DNA from: Bosea sp. NBC_00550
GTDB lineage: Bacteria > Pseudomonadota > Alphaproteobacteria > Rhizobiales > Beijerinckiaceae
Assembly: GCF_026020075.1 (NCBI RefSeq)
Contig: NZ_CP102773.1
Coordinates: 496,001 to 560,000, forward strand
Direction: 5' to 3'
Length of the DNA stretch: 64,000 nucleotides
Shown here piece by piece: positions 57,928 through 64,000 of the stretch. Positions within the stretch are counted from its first letter, which is position 1, and each line of letters begins with the position of its first letter. Below the pieces are notes generated by a model. It worked only from the letters and a program-made list of their open reading frames with translations, had not been told where the DNA came from and did not search any database. The translations under genes and the position numbers were made by a program.

Positions 57928-58989
57928 ATGGTTAGGAAAGTGATGGCTCGACCGCAGACCACGCGCCGCAACCTGCTATCGATGCTGGGGGGCGGCCTCG
58001 TCGCGATTCCCTTTATCAAGCGGGCTCGCGCCGCCGAGACGCTCTACATCAATACCTGGGGCGGTCCTTGGGAAGAAGCAGCGCGCGCGATACTCTTCAC
58101 CCCGTTCACGGCGGAGACCGGCATTGAGATCCGCACGATCGCACCGGTTTCGTTCGCCAAACTCGCCGCGCAAGCCCGCACCGGCGTCTATGAATTCGAC
58201 GTGACGACACTTGGCGTCGCTGAGCTCGGCCGCGCCAACCACGCCAAGCTGATCGACACCTATGACGAGAGCAAGATCCCTACCTCGTCGCTCTGGCCCG
58301 GGGCGGTGACGCTGAACGGCGTCAACTCGCATGCCTTCGCCAACATCATCGCCTATCGCCGCGACAAGATGCCCAATGGCGGTCCGAAGAGTTGGAAGGA
58401 GTTCTGGGACACCACCAGATTTCCGGGTTCGCGCAGCTTGCAGAACTACCCTGCCCGCGTGCTCGCCTTTGCGCTGATGGCGGACGGTGTCGAGCCTGCG
58501 AAGCTGTTTCCATATGATCTCGACCGCGCCTTCAAATCACTCGACAGGATCAAGAAAGAGGTCCGCGTCTGGTGGAGCCAGAGCCCGCAATCCCAGCAAT
58601 TGCTGCGTGATGGCGAGGTCGAGTTGATCGGTATGTGGAACACCAGCGCGCAGGCGATGGTCGATCAGAAGCAGCCGGTCGAACTCGTGTTCGATCAGGC
58701 CGTGATCGATGTCGCGACTTGGGTGGTCGCGCGCGGCTCCCCACGGGCCAAGAATGCCTGGCGCTTCATCGAGTTCGCCGTCGGTCCTGAGCGGCTGGCG
58801 CAGTTCGCGCAGAAGAACAATTACGGCCCGATGAACCCCATCTCGTTCAAATATCTGTCACCCGAAGTCATCCGCCACATGCCGACCTCGCCGGAGAACC
58901 TGTCGAGATCCGTCATCCTCGATGCCGAGAAGCTGTTGCCGCAGCTCGACGTCATGGCCAAGCGCTTCGAACAATGGCTGTCGACTTGA
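57928..58989 (+). CDS. Periplasmic solute-binding protein, polyamine (PotD) type
   Basis: A 353-residue ABC binding protein. A twin-arginine-like signal (TTRRNLLSMLGGGLVAIPFI, cleaved near ARAAE) is followed by TLYINTWGGPWEEAARAILF, a cluster-D/PotD-type start, then KLAAQARTGVYEFDVTTLGV and the typical hinge segment DVATWVVARGSPRAKNAWRF. Substrates of the family include spermidine, putrescine, opines and other cationic amines; the exact ligand here is unknown. A second ATG at 57943 gives a better Tat signal start. It begins 12 bases after the dipeptidase. Confidence 0.9.
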   Translation: MVRKVMARPQTTRRNLLSMLGGGLVAIPFIKRARAAETLYINTWGGPWEEAARAILFTPFTAETGIEIRTIAPVSFAKLAAQARTGVYEFDVTTLGVAELGRANHAKLIDTYDESKIPTSSLWPGAVTLNGVNSHAFANIIAYRRDKMPNGGPKSWKEFWDTTRFPGSRSLQNYPARVLAFALMADGVEPAKLFPYDLDRAFKSLDRIKKEVRVWWSQSPQSQQLLRDGEVELIGMWNTSAQAMVDQKQPVELVFDQAVIDVATWVVARGSPRAKNAWRFIEFAVGPERLAQFAQKNNYGPMNPISFKYLSPEVIRHMPTSPENLSRSVILDAEKLLPQLDVMAKRFEQWLST

Positions 58990-59861
58990 CCCTGCCGGTC
59001 GCAGCGCAAGGAGGCTCTTGGAGCGCGTCCGGATGGGGCAGAGCCCTGATCCGGCCGCCGTTCCTGCTCTATGCGCCAGCTACCCTGTTCCTGGCCGTGT
59101 TCTTCCTCGCGCCACTGGGCCTGGTCGTCTGGATAAGCGTGAGCGAGCCTACGTTAGGCCTCGACAATTACGCCGAATTCTTCGCCTCGAAATACGATCT
59201 CAGCGTCCTTGCGCGAACTTTCCAGACGGCGCTGATCGTCACGGTCACCAGCCTCATCTTCGCCTATCCCGTGGCCTATGTCGCAGCCCGGAAGGGCGGG
59301 GCGGTCGCAGCCTTTTTGCTCGGTGTCGTGGCGCTGAGCTTCTGGACGAGCTTTCTCGTCCGCACCTACGCGTGGATGGTAATCCTGGGCGCGCGCGGGC
59401 CGGTCGTCGGAGTCCTCGTGGCGCTCGGCGTCACCCCACCGCCGCGCCTGCTCTTCACCACCTTCGCCGCGACCTTCGCTATGGCCCATATGCTGGTGCC
59501 GTTCATGGTGCTGGCGCTCTATGCCGTGATGAAGCGTATCGACGAGGTCTATATGCGCGCCGCAGCCAGCCTCGGCGCCCGGCCGCTCAGGGCCTTTTTG
59601 ACCGTCTATCTGCCGCAGAGCCTGCCCGGCGTGCTCAATGGCGCTACCCTGGTCTTCATCACCTGCCTCGGCTTCTATGTGACGCCGACGCTGATCGGAA
59701 GCCCGCAGGACAAGATGATCGCCGGTCGCATCGGCCAGCAAATCGAGCAATTGCTCGAATTTGGCGCGGCCTCGGCGACTTCGATGGTCCTGCTCGCCGC
59801 CGCGGTCGCTCTCTTCGTGATCTACGACCGCCTATTCGGCATCGAAAAGATGTGGAGGTGA
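58974..59861 (+). CDS. ABC transporter permease (PotB type)
   Basis: A 295-residue inner-membrane permease with six predicted helices (for example FLLYAPATLFLAVFFLAPLG, TVTSLIFAYPVAYVAARKGG). The EAA-type loop contacting the ATPase is RAAASLGARPLRAFLTVYLP (about 190-209). It overlaps the binding-protein gene by 16 bases, so translation is coupled. Pairs with the next permease to form the polyamine-type channel. Confidence 0.93.
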   Translation: MAVDLTLPVAAQGGSWSASGWGRALIRPPFLLYAPATLFLAVFFLAPLGLVVWISVSEPTLGLDNYAEFFASKYDLSVLARTFQTALIVTVTSLIFAYPVAYVAARKGGAVAAFLLGVVALSFWTSFLVRTYAWMVILGARGPVVGVLVALGVTPPPRLLFTTFAATFAMAHMLVPFMVLALYAVMKRIDEVYMRAAASLGARPLRAFLTVYLPQSLPGVLNGATLVFITCLGFYVTPTLIGSPQDKMIAGRIGQQIEQLLEFGAASATSMVLLAAAVALFVIYDRLFGIEKMWR

Positions 59862-59862
59862 G

Positions 59863-60651
59863 ATGTCGCGCTCCACGGTGATCATCGCGGTTGTTGTCGC
59901 GATCCTGCTGGCCGCTCCGATGTTCATCGTCGTGCCGATGTCCTTCAGCACCGCGCCGTCGTTGGAGTTTCCGCCACCGGGCTATTGGCTGGGCTATTAC
60001 CGGCGCTTCTTTTCCGATCCGAACTGGACGGGCCCGGTTCTGAACAGCTTCCTGATCGGGCTTGGTACGATGGTCCTGGCGATGCTGCTCGGTGCGCCCG
60101 CCTCCTTCGCGCTGGTGCGCTACCGGTTTCGCTTTCGGGCGGCCTTCCGGCTCGTCGTTATGATGCCGCTGATCGTGCCCCACATCGTGATGGCGCTGGG
60201 CTATTATAGCTATTTCGGTTCGCTCGGGCTGGTTCAGAGCATGACCGGCGTGATCCTCGCCCATGCCTGCCTGTCGATACCGGTCGTGGTACTGACGTTG
60301 ACCTCGGCGCTGGTCAGTTTCGATCGCAGACTCGAGAACGCTGCAGCGAATCTCGGCGCCCGGCCGCTGAAGACCTTTCGGCTGGTGACTTTTCCAATCT
60401 TGCGACCGGCCTTCCTCGTGGCGGCGCTGTTTGCCTTCATCCATTCCTTCGACGAGGCGGTGATCGCGATCTTCATCTCCGGCCGCGACAGCGCAACCCT
60501 GCCTCGCCAGATGTTCAACAGTTTCCAGATGGAAGCCGACCCTGCCATTTCCGCCGCATCCTCGCTACTGCTGGCTGCCGTGCTGGCCGGGCTCGGTGCG
60601 CAGTTCGCCGCCCGGCTTGTGCGCCGGCAACGGCCTGCGACGACCCTCTGA
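59863..60651 (+). CDS. ABC transporter permease (PotC type)
   Basis: A 262-residue permease with six predicted helices and the EAA-type loop AAANLGARPLKTFRLVTFPI (about 162-181). The N terminus STVIIAVVVAILLAAPMFIV is the usual PotC-like first helix. It starts one base after the PotB-type gene and ends 17 bases before the ATPase gene. Confidence 0.93.
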   Translation: MSRSTVIIAVVVAILLAAPMFIVVPMSFSTAPSLEFPPPGYWLGYYRRFFSDPNWTGPVLNSFLIGLGTMVLAMLLGAPASFALVRYRFRFRAAFRLVVMMPLIVPHIVMALGYYSYFGSLGLVQSMTGVILAHACLSIPVVVLTLTSALVSFDRRLENAAANLGARPLKTFRLVTFPILRPAFLVAALFAFIHSFDEAVIAIFISGRDSATLPRQMFNSFQMEADPAISAASSLLLAAVLAGLGAQFAARLVRRQRPATTL

Positions 60652-60668
60652 GACGCTGGAGCCTTCCG

Positions 60669-61736
60669 ATGGAAACCGCCCGTTCGCTGTCGCTGAAATC
60701 GGTGACCAAGAGCTATCTGCCAGGGCAAAACGCGGTCGACGCCATCGACCTGGATGTCGCGCCGGGCGAGTTCATCTCCTTCCTCGGCCCCTCCGGTTCC
60801 GGCAAGACGACCACGCTGATGATGATCGCAGGTTTTGCGCGCCCCACGCGAGGCGAGATCAGCATCGCCGGGCGCCAGATCGATGCAGTCGAGCCCTATG
60901 ACCGGAATATCGGCATGGTCTTCCAGAACTATGCCTTGTTTCCTCATATGAACGCGGCTGAAAATGTCGGCTTTCCGTTGCGCATGCGCGGCGTCGCCAA
61001 GGCGCTGGCGCAGGCGAAGGTCGCGGCTGCGCTCGCCATGGTCGGGCTCGCCGACTATGCCGGCCGCGCCCCGGCCGAGCTCTCCGGCGGCCAGCAGCAG
61101 CGCGTCGCACTGGCGCGCGCCCTCGTATTCCAGCCGGACCTCGTTCTGCTCGACGAGCCCTTGGGAGCGCTCGACAAGACCTTGCGCGAGCAAATGCAGA
61201 TGGAGCTGAAGCGCATCCATCGCGAGCTTGGCGTCACCATGATCTATGTGACCCATGACCAGACCGAGGCGATGGCGATGTCGGATCGCATCGCCGTCTT
61301 CAACCGAGGCCGCATAGAGCAGATCGGAACGCCGAGCGAGGTCTACTTCACGCCTAAGACGCGCTTTGTCGCCTCCTTCGTCGGCGACAGCAACCTGTTC
61401 TCGGGCAAGACCCGCGAGGACGGCCTCGTGGACGTCGACGGGTTCGGCACGGTCGCCACCAGCGCCCGGCACATCTCTCCGGGCAAGGACATCAGCGTGC
61501 TGGTTCGCCCCGAAACGGTCCGGCTCAATTCCGAACGGGCGGGAGCATCGCCCCTGCGAAATTCCATTACCGTGGAGGAGTTGGTGAACTATGGCGACAG
61601 CGTTCTTGTCCTAGGCAGCAAGGCCGGGCAAGAACTGCGGATCCGGGTTCCCAGCATGGACATGCCAAACTTGCGCCGCGGCGACGAATGCGGCGTCGAA
61701 TGGACCCCCACGCGCATCCATGTGATCGAGCACTGA
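60669..61736 (+). CDS. ABC transporter ATP-binding protein (PotA type)
   Basis: A 355-residue ATPase. Walker A is GPSGSGKTTTLMMIAGF (about 39-55), the Q loop is in GMVFQNYALFPHM, the signature LSGGQQQRVALARAL (about 137-151), Walker B LVLLDEPLGALD and switch His in VTHDQTEAMA. The C-terminal third (SNLFSGKTREDGLVDVDGFG and VLVRPETVRLN) is a TOBE regulatory domain as in PotA/UgpC. It powers the importer formed by the two upstream permeases. It is the last gene of the operon; no clear terminator hairpin was found directly after the stop. Confidence 0.95.
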   Translation: METARSLSLKSVTKSYLPGQNAVDAIDLDVAPGEFISFLGPSGSGKTTTLMMIAGFARPTRGEISIAGRQIDAVEPYDRNIGMVFQNYALFPHMNAAENVGFPLRMRGVAKALAQAKVAAALAMVGLADYAGRAPAELSGGQQQRVALARALVFQPDLVLLDEPLGALDKTLREQMQMELKRIHRELGVTMIYVTHDQTEAMAMSDRIAVFNRGRIEQIGTPSEVYFTPKTRFVASFVGDSNLFSGKTREDGLVDVDGFGTVATSARHISPGKDISVLVRPETVRLNSERAGASPLRNSITVEELVNYGDSVLVLGSKAGQELRIRVPSMDMPNLRRGDECGVEWTPTRIHVIEH

Positions 61737-61979
61737 CTTAAAAATACTCGCATATGGCGCTGCTTATAGGGCTCGCGAGCACGTTCGCCAGCTCGTCGAA
61801 GTCAGTTGCCTCGCCCTGGTGTTGGTCACCACCGTCGATCGGAACTCATGCGTATTCCTCGTTATGGGTCATGTTGTCGATTGATCCCCGTGACACCACT
61901 GGTTGATGACCTCAATCACAGGCCGCGGCGGACATACACCACGCCGCCCCGCCGCGTCGCGGAAGCGGTACGAAAAAGT

Positions 61980-62280
61980 CACGGCTGGGCCCTAATGGAA
62001 ACGTTGCCGCAAGGGGGGCACGGTTTCGATTCCCGGCGTCTATGTCGGAATGGGCGACAAAATCCCGCTGGGCGCCGCGATGAACAAAGGCCTGACTTTT
62101 AAAATGGGCCAGACCCATGTCCAGGCTTACACAAAGCCGCTGCTGGCGAGGATCGAGGCCGGAGAAATCGACCCGAGCTTCGTCATCACCCATCCAGCGA
62201 GTCTCGAGGATGCGCCCGAAATGTACAGAAAATTCCGCGACAAGGAGGACGGCTGCATCAAGGTCGTATTGAAGCCCTAA
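61980..62280 (+). pseudogene. Zinc-dependent formaldehyde/alcohol dehydrogenase, C-terminal remnant
   Basis: Only the last 90-100 residues remain: [15 protein letters not shown] is recoverable with a frameshift near 62045, followed in one frame by [20 protein letters not shown] and [37 protein letters not shown]. The [18 protein letters not shown] motif is that of glutathione-independent formaldehyde dehydrogenases. All of the zinc- and most of the NAD-binding domains are missing. Its end is 60 bases from repeat copy B. Confidence 0.8.
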
Positions 62281-62340
62281 AGGAAGATGGCGCGGCGCCT
62301 TATGGCTTTGGCGCTGCCTTTGGGCGCAAGCTCCCGCCCA

Positions 62341-62788
62341 AGTGCGGTTCGCTAGCAATCAAATTGAGAACCTCATAAGCCGACCGCGGCAGTTCGATCC
62401 CACGCGACGGTACACCTCCATGATTAGGGACATGATGCCAAGGCACTCTCCACGGACCAGTTGAGAGAGAGCACGTTGATAGCTGATTGGTTTTGTTCCG
62501 CGCCGCGCTTAATGGCCCCGTCAGCTCCGGCTGGCGGGGCCTTTTCGTTTCAGGCGGTGCCGTGCGATCCTGTCCGGCGGCTGGTTGCAAACGCGGTCAC
62601 GTCCGGCGCCAGAATGTCGTTCTTCTCAGCCCAGGAGGCGAAGACGCCTTTCGCAGTCTCGGGCTCAATCTCGTCGCGGACCGCCGCCAAGCAGGCCCTC
62701 AATGCGAAGGCGTGGACAGCGTCTCTCTGGCTCTTCGGCCAATCCGCCAGAAACATGTAGGCCTCCATCGCCGACGAGACGGTGGTCG
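62341..62788. repeat. Long direct repeat, copy B (448 bp)
   Basis: Partner of 7935-8382, same orientation, four substitutions and no gaps. Here the DUF982 gene continues beyond the repeat edge with its native start, so this copy looks original on its right side, while the left edge cuts a second DUF982-type frame exactly as in copy A. See the copy A entry for contents. Confidence 0.95.
62511..62544 (-). terminator. Hairpin terminator, weakened copy
   Basis: Same hairpin as 8105-8138, but two of the four repeat differences fall in one arm (AAT for AAA, and C to T giving a G-T wobble), slightly weakening the stem. Confidence 0.65.
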
Positions 62789-62858
62789 GGATTCCGAGAC
62801 CGGTCAGAATGACAACAGGTTGTTCAAATTCATCCGAAGGCATCAGTGCCATCGCCAC
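62550..62858 (-). CDS. DUF982 protein, intact copy
   Basis: A 102-residue protein: ALMPSDEFEQPVVILTGLGI, TVSSAMEAYMFLADWPKSQR, HAFALRACLAAVRDEIEPET and KGVFASWAEKNDILAPD. It has the W-P pair and AL(R)AC-AA helix typical of DUF982, a family expanded in Rhizobiales and of unknown role. The start at 62858 is preceded by AGGAGGATG, a strong ribosome-binding site. Differs from the truncated copy at 8144-8382 by one residue in the shared part (N for E in AEKND/AEEND). Confidence 0.85.
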   Translation of the reverse strand: MAMALMPSDEFEQPVVILTGLGIPTTVSSAMEAYMFLADWPKSQRDAVHAFALRACLAAVRDEIEPETAKGVFASWAEKNDILAPDVTAFATSRRTGSHGTA

Positions 62859-63074
62859 ATCCTCCTAGAAGCAACATGGATTTGGGTCCGCGCCGCGGTT
62901 GGCGGGCGGATGACGCTGATTTAGGTGTCCTAGTTTGAGGTGTTCAAGATCCGGTCGCGCTTCGGCTGGCTGGGCGCCTTTTTCGTAGGGTCAATTGCAA
63001 CTAAGCGTGCTCAGTTCTCGTCATACCCGAGGCTCGGAAGCCTCTTTTTGCCGCCGCGTCGATTATGGGAGCTG

Positions 63075-63353
63075 TCATCGGTTGCTAGCCGCACGATCTT
63101 GAAGCCTTCGACCAATCAGCCCGACAAGCTCGCGAACCGTAGTGCACGCCTGCATCTCTTCGTCAGGCATCATATCGCAGTCGAATTCACGCTCTATCGC
63201 ATTTCCGATGAGCGTCAGGTCATCAAGCGAAAGACCGATATCGTCGACCGTCGCATGTGGCTCCAGCAGGTCGGGACTTACGAGCCCCTCAGCAGCAATG
63301 ATTTCCAGCAATCTCCTGACAAGCTTGGCCTCGCCGGGGGTGTGTTTGGTCAT
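63075..63353 (-). CDS. Acyl-carrier-protein-like protein
   Basis: A 92-residue protein with the four-helix ACP pattern: TPGEAKLVRRLLEIIAAEGL, then ATVDDIGLSLDDLTLIGNAI, EREFDCDMMPDEEMQ and TTVRELVGLIGRRL. The serine in IGLSLDDL corresponds to the phosphopantetheine attachment site of LGxDSL, although the preceding Asp is Leu here. It may be an ACP for a specialised lipid or peptide, or a divergent form. The start at 63353 is preceded by AGGAGG at slightly long spacing. It is the last of three small minus-strand genes. Confidence 0.8.
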   Translation of the reverse strand: MTKHTPGEAKLVRRLLEIIAAEGLVSPDLLEPHATVDDIGLSLDDLTLIGNAIEREFDCDMMPDEEMQACTTVRELVGLIGRRLQDRAASNR

Positions 63354-63403
63354 TGCGGTACGAGCCTCCTCCTTCTCGGCGTGCACACGCGGTCCTGCGT
63401 ATC

Positions 63404-63616
63404 CTATTTCTGCGGAGGCCTTGGGGCCTGTAGATCGGTCGGGCTTTTCGGCGCGTCTCTTGGATCGAGCTGGCCAGACTTCAAGTCGCGCTGCGTGTCG
63501 GCATGGTAGAAGTTGAAGCCGAAGAATATCGCCATGATGATGAAAGCGATTATCGCGACCGCACCTATTCCGGCTTTCGTGGCCTTATCGGGCGGCGGCG
63601 GATTGTCGATCGGCAT
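63404..63616 (-). CDS. Small single-pass membrane protein
   Basis: Seventy residues: a proline-rich start, one membrane helix (GIGAVAIIAFIIMAIFFGFN) and a polar tail (DLKSGQLDPRDAPKSPTDLQ). The N-in, C-out topology is suggested by Lys before and Asp after the helix. Unknown function, common in this order near stress genes. It is five bases downstream of the next small gene and 50 upstream of the ACP-like gene. Confidence 0.65.
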   Translation of the reverse strand: MPIDNPPPPDKATKAGIGAVAIIAFIIMAIFFGFNFYHADTQRDLKSGQLDPRDAPKSPTDLQAPRPPQK

Positions 63617-63621
63617 TCCGT

Positions 63622-63846
63622 TTACTCCGACCCGCTACCAGTCGGGACGTCTCGCTCAGGGTCAGCCGCAGCCCTGTTCTCTACGCCTCTCAGCATGGCG
63701 AGTGTGTCCTCGTAGATTTTCACGGCATCGGCGATTGCGGACAGCTCTCGCTCTTCGTCGCTGTCGTGAGTGCAGCCCGCCAGATCATGGGCGCGCTCAA
63801 GCGCGGCGTTCAGCTCATCGTCGTTGCGGATCACCAATCGGCTCAT
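63622..63846 (-). CDS. Small hypothetical protein, HigA-N-terminus-like
   Basis: Seventy-four residues: SRLVIRNDDELNAALERAHD, then SDEERELSAIADAVKIYEDT and a polar end. The helical pattern (IRNDDELNAALERI...ELxxLAxAVxxYE) recalls the N-terminal segment of HigA-type antitoxins, but no helix-turn-helix is present and no toxin gene is adjacent. It could be a stand-alone regulator or structural stress protein. It appears to be the first gene of the three-gene run toward the ACP-like gene. Confidence 0.6.
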   Translation of the reverse strand: MSRLVIRNDDELNAALERAHDLAGCTHDSDEERELSAIADAVKIYEDTLAMLRGVENRAAADPERDVPTGSGSE

Positions 63847-64000
63847 GGCCGCTCAACCCAGACGTTGAACTTTCGTTCCTATGGCTTAAGCGATCTCTCG
63901 AGTTGGGGACTGCCGACGAGGCGGCGCAAGTTTCGCGCGGTAGGGCAGATAGTGAGGTAACTCTCTCTTGCCCAATTTTCTCCATGACATTTCAATCGAA

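Noticed and set aside
60234..61472. A 412-codon minus-strand frame opposite the ABC genes
   Set aside because: Mirror frame of the permease and ATPase genes; composition is shadow-like.
62020..62040. TTTCGATTCCCGGCG, looking like a tRNA T-loop
   Set aside because: No acceptor stem, anticodon arm or CCA around it; the sequence belongs to the decayed dehydrogenase (TVSIPGV).

Overview
The window looks like chromosome or large-plasmid DNA from a high-GC alphaproteobacterium of the order Hyphomicrobiales (Rhizobiales). The signs are a Ros/MucR regulator, DUF982 proteins, small DUF883-, XapX- and SemiSWEET-type genes, a RocB-like M20 peptidase, and promoter sequences that fit the alphaproteobacterial general-stress sigma factor EcfG (GGAAC, 16-17 bases, CGTT). 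I would not name a genus with confidence, though Bosea-like relatives are plausible. I saw no rRNA, tRNA or CRISPR array.

Region by region: 1-5 kb holds small unknown genes, a decayed IS630 transposase, a MOSC protein, a secreted Gly/Tyr-rich protein and MucR. 5.6-6.6 kb is an operon of small membrane proteins including a SemiSWEET. 7.1-12.6 kb is a patchwork of stress genes (YflT-like, PepSY-like, DUF892 ferritin-like, CinA-like) mixed with wrecks (autotransporter, treY, iron-permease-like). 13.3-19.8 kb has two metallophosphatases, a HAD hydrolase behind a ParS/MbcA-like antitoxin, a ClpP/dienelactone-hydrolase chimera, a broken L,D-transpeptidase and a HARP-like doublet protein. 20.5-27.7 kb encodes two hybrid sensor kinases, one of 1838 residues with eight nearly identical 92-residue HAMP-type units. 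28.7-33.7 kb carries a RocB-like peptidase with a divergent Lrp regulator and a Rieske-tailed FAD oxidoreductase. 34-43 kb holds catalase HPII, a glycogen-debranching-type glucosidase, a family 4 glycosyltransferase, an MFS transporter and a thioredoxin-reductase-like protein. 43.9-45.1 kb is a second ferritin/iron-permease cassette. 46.5-52.9 kb is an HxlR-flanked catabolic or detoxification operon (isochorismatase, MFS, DoxX, amidohydrolase, XapX, broken alpha/beta hydrolase). 53.8-61.7 kb is an IclR-led operon with two unknown proteins, a membrane dipeptidase and a polyamine-type ABC importer. The window ends with a decayed formaldehyde dehydrogenase, a DUF982 gene, an acyl-carrier-like protein and small genes.

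Two themes tie the window together. First, many genes are typical general-stress genes, and good EcfG-like promoters precede katE (36412-36437) and the PepSY-like gene (9645-9670). Weaker variants precede both DUF892 cassettes, the DUF6766-like gene and the glycosyltransferase/glucosidase operon. Second, the DNA is heavily rearranged. At least a dozen genes are truncated or frameshifted, a 448-base direct repeat (7935-8382 and 62341-62788, four differences) brackets 54 kb, and two copies of a DUF892/iron-permease cassette have decayed reciprocally, each keeping a different member intact.
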